A stretch of DNA of 64,000 nucleotides, taken from NCBI RefSeq assembly GCF_014201195.1, contig NZ_JACHDS010000001.1:3906001-3970000 (forward strand), read 5' to 3'. Of the stretch, positions 1 through 7,457 are shown piece by piece. Numbering within the stretch: the first letter of the stretch is position 1; each line of letters begins with the position of its first letter. Both the position numbers and the translations under genes were made by a program. The stretch is from Nocardiopsis mwathae (lineage in GTDB: Bacteria; Actinomycetota; Actinomycetes; Streptosporangiales; Streptosporangiaceae). The notes below the pieces were generated by a model. It worked only from the letters and a program-made list of their open reading frames with translations, searched no databases and was not told the origin of the DNA.

Positions 1-56
1 CCTCCGGCCGCCGGACCACCCCGCTCCGCACCACACTCCTCGCCCTCTCCCAGCGG

Positions 57-509
57 ATGGCGGCGAGCCGCCTGTTCGCCCGGGTCGCCCCCCGCGTCCT
101 CCCCCGCCTCGACCGGTTCCTCGCCCGGCGCACAGGCGGCCGTGTGCAGACCGCACGCTGGGCCGTCCCGAGCCTGATGCTGACCACCACCGGTCAGAAG
201 AGCGGCGAACCCCGCCAGGCCCCGGTCGCGTGCCTGCCGGAGCGGGAGACCGGCTCCTTCCTGGTCGTCGGCAGCAACTTCGGCCGCGAGAAGCACCCCG
301 CCTGGACCGGAAACCTGCTCACGACACCCGAGGCCGTGGTCAATTACAGGGGCCGCGAGATCCCGGTGACCGGCGTACTGCTCTCCGCAGAGGAGAAGGC
401 CGCGGTATGGGACCGGCTCAACGCGATGTGGCCCTACGACTCGTATGCGTCCCGGTCAGGCCGCGAGCCCCGCGTCTTCCGACTCGTCCCCCGCCCGGCC
501 CACCGGTGA
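57..509 (+). CDS. F420-dependent nitroreductase-family (DDN-like) protein
   Basis: A 150-aa protein resembling the deazaflavin-dependent nitroreductase family, small split-barrel proteins that bind reduced F420 and are common in actinobacteria. Visible family features are LMLTTTGQKSGEPRQAPVACL near residues 55-75, the GSNFGREKHPAWTGNLL block near 92-108 that belongs to the F420 pocket, and the C-terminal RVFRLVPR. The substrate cannot be told. No stop codon interrupts this frame back to base 3, so the true start may lie upstream of the window and the listed ATG is only the first visible one. The gene ends just before a perfect palindrome shared with the convergent lipoprotein gene. Confidence 0.8.
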   Translation: MAASRLFARVAPRVLPRLDRFLARRTGGRVQTARWAVPSLMLTTTGQKSGEPRQAPVACLPERETGSFLVVGSNFGREKHPAWTGNLLTTPEAVVNYRGREIPVTGVLLSAEEKAAVWDRLNAMWPYDSYASRSGREPRVFRLVPRPAHR

Positions 510-525
510 GCCGACCACCCCCTCC

Positions 526-593
526 TCCGTTGATCTCGGAGATATCGGGGTCTCAGCGGCGACTTTTACCCCGATATCTCCGAGATCAACGGA
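526..593. repeat. Palindromic repeat copy 1 (perfect 25-bp arms)
   Basis: The arms at 526-550 and 569-593 are exact reverse complements, separated by 18 nt. The base of the stem is CGTTGATCTCGG and the inner arm reads AGATATCGGGG. It lies between two convergent genes, where it could fold in either transcript as a bidirectional terminator. Related copies lie at 13776, 34752, 42941 and 52463. Bases 528-543 are identical to the att core of the integrated element at 5602-13793, so this copy could be a vacant integration site. Confidence 0.9.
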
Positions 594-671
594 GACAGGG
601 CGCCGATCACAGCGGGGCCGGGCTCCGACCATCGGGGAGACGGGGGCGCGGCCCCCGGCCCGGGTGCCCGC

Positions 672-1991
672 TCAACGCGGCGTGCCGACGGCGAAGCAGG
701 TGCCCTCGGCGCGGCCGCACGCGGTCCCGGGCAGCTCCACGGCCGTCGCTCCCGACGCGGTGGCCGCGACCGGGAAGGGCCAGGCGCCGCGTTCCTCCAC
801 GGTCCCCTCCGCCGCCGCGAGCGCGACCCGGTCGGCGCCGTCGTCGGATCGGGCGCCGAAGAGCCGACCCCCGAGCAGTACCCGGGGCGCGTGGTCGGCC
901 CCGTCGGCACGCCACAGCTCCCGGCCGCTCTCGGGGTCGTAGGCGGCGATGACACCTCCGCCGTCCGCCACCGACGTCGCGACGATCACCCCGCTCACCG
1001 GGTCGGCGAGCGCCCGCGGCTCGGCGATCCCGCCGGGGAGGACCGCCAGGGTCGCGCCGGTGCGCAGGTCGTTCACGGTGGTCACGGGGCGCCCCGAGCC
1101 GCCCGCCGGCGCCCAGGAGAGGAGGACCCGGCCGCCGTCGCCCTCCACGGCCGCCGCGTAGGCCGGCACGCGGCCCCCGGCGCCCGCGGGCGGGGAGAGT
1201 TCGTCCCCGGTCCACAGCTCCCGGTCGGCCACGGTGTCGCGTGCCCGCAGTTCGCCGCCGTCCTCGACCAGGAGGGCCCCGTCGTGCTCGTGGTGGACCA
1301 CCACACCGTCGTCGTTCTCGTCGGCGCGTACCGACCCGTCGGCGGGCGAGAGCGCCACCTTGGCGCCCCCGTCGTCGCTGACCACGGTCCCCGGCATGTC
1401 ACCGAACACCAGGCCCGGCCCGATCGCGGCGCCCGGGACGTCCACGGGTCCCCACAACCGCTCTCCGGTCACCGCGTCGTAGCCGCTGGCCTCGGTCGCG
1501 GGGTCGGCGCCGTTCCGCAGCGGGTCGAAGTCGTTGTCGAGCAGCACGACGATGTCGCGGCCCTCGGCGTGCGAGACGGCGAAGCTGGTGCACGAGGGGT
1601 TGACGGACCGGCTCCACCGGGCGGTGCCGTCGGCGCCGGTGAGGACGAAGGTGAGGTCGGGATCCTCCGCGGTGGGCAGGACGGTGCCGATGAAGCCGTC
1701 GCCGACCGCGGTGGGGCGGCTGTCCACGGGCAGCAGCGCGAGCGTGCCGGGGTCGACCGGGGGCGGGACGTCCCGGCCGTCGACACCGTGCAGCGGCTCG
1801 GCGGGCTCGTCGAGCACGGTGACCTCGTCGGCCGCACGCGTTCCCCGGTCCTCCCCCGCGGTTCCGGATCCGCCGACGCAGGCCGCCAGCGCGATCGCGG
1901 CGGCGCACCCGGCGGCTCCGAGGGCCGCGGCCCGTCGCGCCTGCCGCGCCTGCCGCTTTCCGGTTGTCTTGTCGACCGCGTTTCCGGTCAT
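672..1991 (-). CDS. PQQ-type beta-propeller lipoprotein
   Basis: A 439-aa predicted lipoprotein. A basic N-terminus and a hydrophobic stretch end in the lipobox LAAC (Cys38), so the protein is probably anchored outside the membrane. The rest has repeated PQQ/WD-like blades such as YDAVTGERLWG, YDPESGRELWR and RARDTVADRELW, the quinoprotein-like propeller pattern, but no dehydrogenase signature. It is the last gene of a leftward operon with ccdA (4-bp ATGA overlap) and the DsbA-like gene, so a role in extracytoplasmic protein assembly or thiol redox is plausible. That role is inferred from context only. Confidence 0.75.
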   Translation of the reverse strand: MTGNAVDKTTGKRQARQARRAAALGAAGCAAAIALAACVGGSGTAGEDRGTRAADEVTVLDEPAEPLHGVDGRDVPPPVDPGTLALLPVDSRPTAVGDGFIGTVLPTAEDPDLTFVLTGADGTARWSRSVNPSCTSFAVSHAEGRDIVVLLDNDFDPLRNGADPATEASGYDAVTGERLWGPVDVPGAAIGPGLVFGDMPGTVVSDDGGAKVALSPADGSVRADENDDGVVVHHEHDGALLVEDGGELRARDTVADRELWTGDELSPPAGAGGRVPAYAAAVEGDGGRVLLSWAPAGGSGRPVTTVNDLRTGATLAVLPGGIAEPRALADPVSGVIVATSVADGGGVIAAYDPESGRELWRADGADHAPRVLLGGRLFGARSDDGADRVALAAAEGTVEERGAWPFPVAATASGATAVELPGTACGRAEGTCFAVGTPR

Positions 1992-2884
1992 CGCGTCTCC
2001 TCGCGGTCCACGGCTTCCGCGGGCTCAGTGGGCTCAGTGGGCTCGATCCTCTTGTCGTGGGCCGCGCGCCGGTCGCGGTGCCAGCGCCAGGCGCCCGCGC
2101 CGATGAGCGCCGCACCCAGCGCGCCGAACAGCGCCAGGTCGGCCCCGGATCCGCTGAGCCCGGCCAGCCACTGCTGGGCGCGGTAGGCCTGGTCCTCGAA
2201 GAGCGCGCCGCCGAACAGCGACGCCGTTCCGTCGTAGCGGAGGAACAGCGCGCCGATGAGGATGAAGAGCAGGCCGGAGGCGGTGCTCGTGGTGTGCAGC
2301 CGGACCGGCCCGATGCGCACCTGCCGACCGCGCAGCCACGCCTTGCCGCCCAGGTCGAAGCGGTCCCACAGCAGCGCGAGCAGGAACAGGGGCAGCGCCA
2401 TACCCAGGGCGTAGACCGCGAGGAGGAGGGCGCCGCGCACCGCGCCGCCGGTGGCGGCCACGGTGAGGACGGCACCGAGGATCGGGCCGGAGCAGAACCC
2501 GGCGAGGCCGTAGACCGCACCGAGGGCGAACACGGACACGGCGTCCGTCCGCCCGGAGAAGCGGCCCTCCAGCCGCGCGAGGAAGCCCAGCGAGATGCCC
2601 AGCCCGGCGATCTGGGCGACGCCGAACGCGATGATCAGCCACCCGGCGACGGCGATGAGCAGGTCGCGCTCTCCGTAGAACAGCCCGCTGACCGCGGCCG
2701 ATCCGGCGCCGAGCGGCACCAGCGTCACGCACAGGCCGAGGTAGAACAGGGTCGTGCGGGCGAACAGGTGCCGCGGGTCGCGGAAGGCGTAGCCGAAGAA
2801 GGAGGGCAGCAGCAGCGCGCTACACGGGCTCAGCAGGGCGAGCACCCCGCCCGCGAGCGCCGCCGCGAAGCCGATGTCGGTCAC
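1988..2884 (-). CDS. ccdA: Cytochrome c biogenesis/thiol transporter CcdA family protein
   Basis: A 298-aa polytopic membrane protein of the CcdA/DsbD-beta family, which moves reducing equivalents from cytoplasmic thioredoxin to extracytoplasmic thiol proteins. The two intramembrane redox cysteines expected of CcdA are visible in LLSPCSALLLPSF near residue 22 and in GFCSGPILGAVLT around residue 130. Six hydrophobic segments are followed by a C-terminal extension with two more and a charged tail. The start overlaps the end of the DsbA-like gene by 4 bp and the stop overlaps the lipoprotein start by 4 bp, so all three genes are translationally coupled. Its neighbour is the likely redox partner. 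Confidence 0.87.
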   Translation of the reverse strand: MTDIGFAAALAGGVLALLSPCSALLLPSFFGYAFRDPRHLFARTTLFYLGLCVTLVPLGAGSAAVSGLFYGERDLLIAVAGWLIIAFGVAQIAGLGISLGFLARLEGRFSGRTDAVSVFALGAVYGLAGFCSGPILGAVLTVAATGGAVRGALLLAVYALGMALPLFLLALLWDRFDLGGKAWLRGRQVRIGPVRLHTTSTASGLLFILIGALFLRYDGTASLFGGALFEDQAYRAQQWLAGLSGSGADLALFGALGAALIGAGAWRWHRDRRAAHDKRIEPTEPTEPAEAVDREETR

Positions 2885-3606
2885 GCGGCCCCCTCGGCGT
2901 CGTCCAGCGCGGCGTCGACGGCCTGGGTGAACACCGGCAGCGGCTGCGCGCCCATGACGGGTTGGCCGTTGATGAGGAAGGCGGGGGTGCCGTTGACGCC
3001 GATGCCGACGCCCTCGTCGAAGTCGCGCTGGACCGCCTGGGCGGCCTCTCCGCTCTCGCGGTCGTCGTCGAAGCGCTTCCCGTCCAGGCCGATCGCCTCG
3101 GCGATGGCGTCCAGTTCGTCCTGCAGGGCGTCGCCCTCAAGCTTCTCGTCCTCGGCGTAGTAGGCGTCGTGGAACTCCCAGAACCTGCCCTGCCGCCCGG
3201 CGGCGTGCGCGGCTCGGGCGGCGGTGGTGGAGGCGTCGCCGAGGTAGGGGAACTCCCGCCATTCGATGCGCAGGTCGCCGTCCTCGACATAGGGCATCAG
3301 CTCGGGCTGGATGTCGCGGACCCAGCGCCCGCAGAACGGACAGTTGTAGTCGGAGTAGGCGATGAGGACGACGGGGGCGTCGGTCTCACCCATCGCCATG
3401 GGGTCGTCGGCGTCGCGGCGGGCCAGCTGCTCGCCCATGTCGCGGATGTCGGCCGAGACAGGGGCCGACGGCGGCGCGTCCGGCTGGTCCGCTTCACCGC
3501 CGGATGCGGTGATGGCGTACCCGGCGATCGCGATGAGGATCGCGGCCCCGGCGGCGAGCGGCACCCAGGGGGCAAGTCGCCGAGATTTCCTGTCTGAGCT
3601 GGGCAT
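2881..3606 (-). CDS. DsbA-like thiol:disulfide oxidoreductase (thioredoxin-fold, membrane-anchored)
   Basis: A 241-aa protein with an N-terminal membrane anchor (about residues 12-32) and an external thioredoxin-fold domain of the DsbA/Thioredoxin_4 type. The active-site CxxC is YSDYNCPFCGRWVRD, and the cis-proline loop is NGTPAFLING. It probably makes or isomerises disulfides in exported proteins, with CcdA next door as the electron route. The ATG is preceded by GGAGGAG with 6-nt spacing, which supports this start. It is the first gene of the leftward operon, and its promoter region holds BlaI-like dyads shared with the rightward blaI operon. Confidence 0.87.
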   Translation of the reverse strand: MPSSDRKSRRLAPWVPLAAGAAILIAIAGYAITASGGEADQPDAPPSAPVSADIRDMGEQLARRDADDPMAMGETDAPVVLIAYSDYNCPFCGRWVRDIQPELMPYVEDGDLRIEWREFPYLGDASTTAARAAHAAGRQGRFWEFHDAYYAEDEKLEGDALQDELDAIAEAIGLDGKRFDDDRESGEAAQAVQRDFDEGVGIGVNGTPAFLINGQPVMGAQPLPVFTQAVDAALDDAEGAA

Positions 3607-3639
3607 TCGTCGCTCCTCCGTCGTCGCACCACGCGTCTT

Positions 3640-3676
3640 CTATCAAGCATAGTAGTATTTCTATGAACCATAGAAA
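3640..3676. promoter_or_regulatory. Probable BlaI-type operator dyads between divergent operons
   Basis: The 131-bp divergent intergenic region holds the perfect dyad TTTCTATGAACCATAGAAA (3658-3676, 8-bp arms, 3-nt spacer) and a weaker one, CTATCAAGCATAG (3640-3652). The AT-rich segment TAGTAT between them could be a -10 element. Since a BlaI/MecI-family gene lies 520 bp downstream in the rightward operon, these are the best candidates for its binding sites, controlling both the Dsb/CcdA operon and its own. The dyads are seen directly; the assignment to BlaI is inferred. Confidence 0.6.
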
Positions 3677-3737
3677 CAAAGTCCCGGACCACGGTCCCGG
3701 GGCGGCGCACGCAGGGTCGACGTGAAAGAGGGATCGG

Positions 3738-4196
3738 ATGCGGCACTGGAACGCACGCAGGTGGTGGGCGGCGGCCGCCGGGAGCGCGGCGGCCGCGGTG
3801 CTGCTGGGAGTGCCGACCGCACTGATCCCCAACCCGCTGTTCGGCCGCGAGATCGCACCGGAGTGGTGGAGCCACCCCGTCTGGATCGCCTCCGCCGTCC
3901 TCAGCGGGCTGCTGCTGGCCACTTACGTTACCCCGCGTGGCAGCGGTGCCACGCCCGCCACACCCGAGCGCGGCACCCGCGCCTCCCTCGGCGGCGGGCT
4001 GCTGTCCTGGTTCGCCATCGGCTGCCCCGTCTGCAATAAGTTGGTACTGCTCGCGGTCGGCACCTCGGGCGCGGTGACGTGGTTCGCTCCCCTGCAGCCG
4101 CTTTTCGCCGCCGCGGGGCTGGTACTGCTCGCCTGGGCGCTGCACACCCGCCTGCGCGACGACGCGTCCTGCCCCGCCCCCGCACGAAAGGCCTGA
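3738..4196 (+). CDS. Small membrane protein with intramembrane CPVC motif
   Basis: A 152-aa membrane protein of unknown family. It has an N-terminal hydrophobic helix (residues 9-30), a second near 47-62, and a C-terminal hairpin (about 88-135). The third segment carries IGCPVCNKLVLLAVG, a CxxC at the edge of a membrane helix. The arrangement recalls membrane thiol-redox or metal-transfer proteins, but I recognise no named family. It is preceded by an AGAGGGA ribosome site and ends one base before the BlaI start codon, so it is the first gene of the rightward operon and faces the DsbA/CcdA operon. A function linked to thiol redox is inferred. Confidence 0.7.
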   Translation: MRHWNARRWWAAAAGSAAAAVLLGVPTALIPNPLFGREIAPEWWSHPVWIASAVLSGLLLATYVTPRGSGATPATPERGTRASLGGGLLSWFAIGCPVCNKLVLLAVGTSGAVTWFAPLQPLFAAAGLVLLAWALHTRLRDDASCPAPARKA

Positions 4197-4197
4197 C

Positions 4198-4605
4198 ATG
4201 GGTGGATTCGGCCCCCTCGAACGGGTCGTGATGGACATCGTCTGGGACGCCGCCGAGCCGGTCACGGTCCGCGCCGTCACCGAGGCGCTGGACGACCGCG
4301 ACCTGGCCTACACCACGATCTCCACGGTGCTGCAGAAACTGTTCGACAAGGGGTGGCTGGAACGCGAGCGCATCGGCCGCGTGTGGTTCTACCGCGCGGC
4401 GGTCGGCCGCAGCGACTACGCGGCGCGCGTCATGCACGAGGCACTGCACGAGAGCGGCGGCACCCGCAGCACGCTGCTGCGCTTCGTGGACGCGATGAGC
4501 GATGAGGAGGCGCGGATGCTGCGCGACCTGCTGTCCGATGGCGGTGGCCGGGAGGACCGCGGGGACAGCGGTGATGGCGGGTACAGCGGCGGGGGCCGAC
4601 CGTGA
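4198..4605 (+). CDS. BlaI/MecI/CopY-family transcriptional repressor
   Basis: A 135-aa winged-helix repressor. The N-terminal wHTH is typical of the family: LERVVMDIVWD, then VTVRAVTEAL, TISTVLQKLFDKGWLERERIGRVWFYR. A short C-terminal dimerisation segment follows (LLRFVDAMSDEEARMLRDLL), with a Gly-rich tail. BlaI-type repressors bind dyads as dimers and are classically inactivated by proteolysis started by an M56 partner, which here overlaps the 3' end by 4 bp. No beta-lactamase or penicillin-binding protein is nearby. The likely targets are its own operon and the divergent Dsb/CcdA operon through the dyads at 3640-3676. Confidence 0.88.
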   Translation: MGGFGPLERVVMDIVWDAAEPVTVRAVTEALDDRDLAYTTISTVLQKLFDKGWLERERIGRVWFYRAAVGRSDYAARVMHEALHESGGTRSTLLRFVDAMSDEEARMLRDLLSDGGGREDRGDSGDGGYSGGGRP

Positions 4606-5564
4606 CCCCGGGCGCCGCGCTGCTGCTCGCGGCCGCCTACACGGTGGCGCTCGGCGCGTTCGGGCCCCGGCTGCTCGCCCGGCTGCACGACGCCGCGCGG
4701 CGCGCACCGGGAACCGCCCTGCTCGCGGTGGTCGCGCTGGCGACCTCGTGGGCCGCCGCTCTGCTCTCCGTCGGCCTGCTGCTGCTCGCCAGGGTCACCG
4801 GTGGGCTCGGCCTGGCCGCGCTGATCGAGCTGTGTGTCGCCACCGTGTGCACGGTCTTCGGTTCCCCCGGCGACCCCAACGTGTCGGCCCTCGCCGCGCT
4901 GGCCGCCCCCGCCGCCACGCTCGGCCGCCTGGCCTGCTGCGCGGCCACACGCGGCTACCGCGGGTGGCGGTGGAGCTCCCGGCACCGCGCCATGCTCGAC
5001 CACGTCGCCACGCGCCGCCGGGTGCGCGGCGCCGACGTGTGGCTCCTGCCCACCGGGCAGGCCTCCGCCTACTGCGTGGGCGGTCCCGGGGCGCGCATCG
5101 TGCTCACCCAGGGGGCGCTCGACACCCTCGACGGCGACCAGCTGGCGGCGGTCGTCGCCCACGAGCGCGCCCACCTGCGGGGGCGGCACCACCTGCTGCT
5201 GGGCTGGGTGCGGATCCTCGACTCCGCCTTCCCGTGCGTGCCGCTGCTGCGGCGGGCGGCGCCGCTCACCGCCGAGCTGGCCGAGTGGGCCGCCGACGAC
5301 CGCGCCGCATGCGGCCACGACCGCCGCGTCGTCGCCCGGGCGATCGCCGCCATGGCGCCAGCCCCCGGGTCGGCCGCGCTCGCGGCCGGGGGCGGCGAGG
5401 TGGTGGAACGCGTCCGCCGCCTGGTGCGCCCCGCCTCGGGCGGACCCGCCGCGCCGCGCGCCCTCACCGCCACGGTCGCCGCGCTGGCCACCGCGGCGGC
5501 CGCCTGCGTGCTACTCGCCCCGATCACCGCCACCAGCTTCGGCCTCACCTGCGGCATGGTCTAG
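4602..5564 (+). CDS. M56-family membrane metallopeptidase (BlaR1-like protease domain)
   Basis: A 320-aa integral membrane protease. The zinc-binding HExxH is VVAHERAHLRGRH, with His187, Glu188 and His191, between hydrophobic helices at the N-terminus (about 3-22, 38-65, 72-88) and C-terminus (about 287-312). BlaR1/MecR1 proteins carry an additional extracellular penicillin-binding domain; this one has none, so if it signals it must sense something else. The start overlaps blaI by 4 bp (GTGA), the usual repressor-protease pairing. The substrate is presumably the upstream BlaI. Confidence 0.85.
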   Translation: MTPGAALLLAAAYTVALGAFGPRLLARLHDAARRAPGTALLAVVALATSWAAALLSVGLLLLARVTGGLGLAALIELCVATVCTVFGSPGDPNVSALAALAAPAATLGRLACCAATRGYRGWRWSSRHRAMLDHVATRRRVRGADVWLLPTGQASAYCVGGPGARIVLTQGALDTLDGDQLAAVVAHERAHLRGRHHLLLGWVRILDSAFPCVPLLRRAAPLTAELAEWAADDRAACGHDRRVVARAIAAMAPAPGSAALAAGGGEVVERVRRLVRPASGGPAAPRALTATVAALATAAAACVLLAPITATSFGLTCGMV

Positions 5565-5597
5565 GCGGATGACACGCAGCCTCGGAATCCCCCGGCC

Positions 5598-5617
5598 CCT
5601 GCGTTGATCTCGGAGAT
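5598..5617 (+). repeat. attL: left end of integrated element, half of a split palindrome
   Basis: CCTGCGTTGATCTCGGAGAT at 5598-5617 is the exact reverse complement of 13826-13845, the right arm of the palindrome at the far end of the element. The 16-bp core CGTTGATCTCGGAGAT (5602-5617) recurs in direct orientation at 13778-13793. The sequences diverge outside the core, as expected of attL and attR made by site-specific recombination. No matching right arm lies near this copy. Confidence 0.8.
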
Positions 5618-5736
5618 TGTCATGCGTAAGGCCCGCCCTCCGCGTTGTGCCTGGTGACAGGCGCGCGGTGGGTGGGCCGGGGGTTCGAGGTCAGCAGGGG
5701 GTCAACGTACTACACGCCACCACCCCGGAACAGGCG

Positions 5737-6960
5737 TCAATGGGCCGGAGCGTCGGGGCCGCCGGGAGTGTCGGGGGCATCGGTGGCGAACGCGGCATCC
5801 ATGGCCGAGCGCAACGAGTCGTCGGAGGAGTTCATCAGGTGGCCGTAGACGTCCATGGTCACGCTGATGCTTGCGTGCCCCATCCACGTCTGAATCTTCT
5901 TCGGCGAGGTGTTGTGCTCGATACAGACGCTGGCGAAGGTGTGGCGCAGGTTGTGCAGCTTGTGCGGGACCTCCGGGCGCAGCCCGGCGGCCGCGCAGGC
6001 CTTGCGGAACCGGTAGCGGACGGTGGCGGGGTTGGCCATCCCCCCGCGCGGGGAGCGGAACACCGGTTCGACCTCCGTGCGCCCCGGGGCGCCGTCCTGT
6101 TCGGCACTGACCGTCTGGGGCGGGTACAGGTCCCGGTGGGTGCGCAGTTCGGTGATGACCCGCTGGGAGAGCGGGACGCGCCGGATGGACGTGCGGGTCT
6201 TGGCCGGGGACAGGCGCCCGTCTTGCAGCTGGCGGTCAACACTCACCGTGCCCGCTTCCAGGTCGATCCGGTCCCAGGTCAGGCCGAGCAGTTCGCCGAT
6301 GCGCAGGCCCAGGCAGGCGCCCATGACCACGAGTAGCCGGTAGCGGGGGGTGATTTCTTCGGCGATCGCCTCGACTTCCGCGACGGTGAAGGGCACCACC
6401 TCACTCGTGTGCACCTCGGGAAGGCGGACGTTGCGGCAGGGGGAGGCGGGGATCCTCCCGGCGTCGGCGGCTCCTTGGAACAGGCCCTTGCACGCCCGGT
6501 AGATCAGGCGCACCGTCCAGGCGGACAGGCCGTGGCGCGTCGCCCAGGCGTTGACGGCCCGCTGGACATCGTGGGGGGTGACGGCGTTCAGCGTCATCCC
6601 GCCCAGTTCGGGGAGGATGTAGCGGTTGACCCAGGTGCGGTAGGTGGCGTGCGTGGAGGGTCTGCGTGTGGCCTTGATCGTGGAGAGCCATTCGGCGCCC
6701 CAGGCGGAGACGGTGATGCGCCCGGCTTTGAAGTCTTGGAGGATGCCCGAGTTCTTCTGTCCGCGCACCAGGTCCCGGAACTCCTTGGCTTGCGTCAGGG
6801 TGTCCCAGGTCTGGGAGGTCTGCTTTCCGTCGCCGTCGCGGTAGGGCACTTTGTAGGCGTAGACCTCACGCCCGGCGGCTTTGGTCTTGGTCTGGTTGAG
6901 GGTTTTGCGGATTCCGTCGCGCATGGTCCCGACCGCCCAGCCGACCGCCTTTTTCGCCAT
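5737..6960 (-). CDS. int: Tyrosine site-specific integrase
   Basis: A 407-aa tyrosine recombinase. An N-terminal arm-binding domain (about 30-80) and a SAM-like core-binding domain (about 85-175) precede the catalytic domain. The catalytic residues are visible: Arg220 in GACLGLRIGELLGL, His336 and Arg339 in HKLHNLRHTF, His362 in WMGHASISVT and Tyr372 in MDVYGHL. It would join attP and attB through the 16-bp core located 120 bp away at attL. The ATG has an upstream GGAG. The next gene upstream (7048-7257) is a likely excisionase. Integrases of this kind usually use tRNA genes; here the target is a palindromic repeat. Confidence 0.95.
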   Translation of the reverse strand: MAKKAVGWAVGTMRDGIRKTLNQTKTKAAGREVYAYKVPYRDGDGKQTSQTWDTLTQAKEFRDLVRGQKNSGILQDFKAGRITVSAWGAEWLSTIKATRRPSTHATYRTWVNRYILPELGGMTLNAVTPHDVQRAVNAWATRHGLSAWTVRLIYRACKGLFQGAADAGRIPASPCRNVRLPEVHTSEVVPFTVAEVEAIAEEITPRYRLLVVMGACLGLRIGELLGLTWDRIDLEAGTVSVDRQLQDGRLSPAKTRTSIRRVPLSQRVITELRTHRDLYPPQTVSAEQDGAPGRTEVEPVFRSPRGGMANPATVRYRFRKACAAAGLRPEVPHKLHNLRHTFASVCIEHNTSPKKIQTWMGHASISVTMDVYGHLMNSSDDSLRSAMDAAFATDAPDTPGGPDAPAH

Positions 6961-7047
6961 GGTCCCATCTCCGTTTCCTCGTGTTCTTTCTTTCTATCGC
7001 CCATTCTATCCAAATCTGTGGAATTCGGCGATTAAAGAGTCTGTTGA

Positions 7048-7257
7048 TCATGGCCGGATCTGGCCACTGATCCATTTCTTGACCTCATTTGCGGAGAAGC
7101 GGAGTTCCCGGCCGACGCGCGCCGCATGGAAATACTTGCGGTGGTTGTCGTGCACCCACGACACAGGTTTGCGCAGGTAAGCGGCCACATCATCGACCGC
7201 CCACAGCCCATCAAGGGACCCGGGGGAATCGTTTCCTTGTTTGTTTTCGCGTTTCAC
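7048..7257 (-). CDS. Excisionase-like helix-turn-helix protein
   Basis: A 69-aa protein, mostly one winged-helix domain of the MerR/excisionase (HTH_17) type: LWAVDDVAAYLRKPVSWVHD, then RVGRELRFSANEVKKWI. In integrative elements such proteins bend att DNA and direct excision. The frame is open for about 40 residues further upstream, but I choose the GTG at 7257 because GGGGG lies 6 nt before it and the domain begins soon after. That GTG lies within the perfect parS palindrome 7251-7264, so a protein bound there would cover the start region. It lies 87 bp upstream of int in the same direction. Confidence 0.75.
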   Translation of the reverse strand: MKRENKQGNDSPGSLDGLWAVDDVAAYLRKPVSWVHDNHRKYFHAARVGRELRFSANEVKKWISGQIRP

Positions 7258-7264
7258 GTGAAAC
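7251..7264. promoter_or_regulatory. Perfect consensus parS (ParB-binding) site
   Basis: GTTTCACGTGAAAC is a perfect 14-bp palindrome identical to the parS consensus of Streptomyces and close to that of most bacteria. No parA or parB gene is visible on the element, so any ParB would come from the host chromosome. The site overlaps the GTG start of the Xis-like gene. No other copy is seen in the window. Confidence 0.85.
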
Positions 7265-7457
7265 CCCCAAAGAGGAAACCGAGAATGGAATATCAGATGG
7301 TCGATAAAAGTGATCGGGCGCCGGGCTCGCCCACTGACCAATCCCCCGACCACCCACCCCTCGCCCGGCGGAGCCAAGGGCGTAAAAGGACGCGCTACGC
7401 GCGCCGTATTCCTGTTCCAGTGGCCGGCGCAAGCGGAACAGATCCGGGTTCACGCAT

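Noticed and set aside
4198-5564. BlaI/M56 as a beta-lactam resistance locus
   Set aside because: No beta-lactamase or PBP2a-like gene is nearby and the M56 protein has no penicillin-binding domain.
7251-7264. parS as a sign that the window is close to the chromosomal origin
   Set aside because: The only copy lies inside a mobile element and no dnaA, parAB or oriC features are visible.
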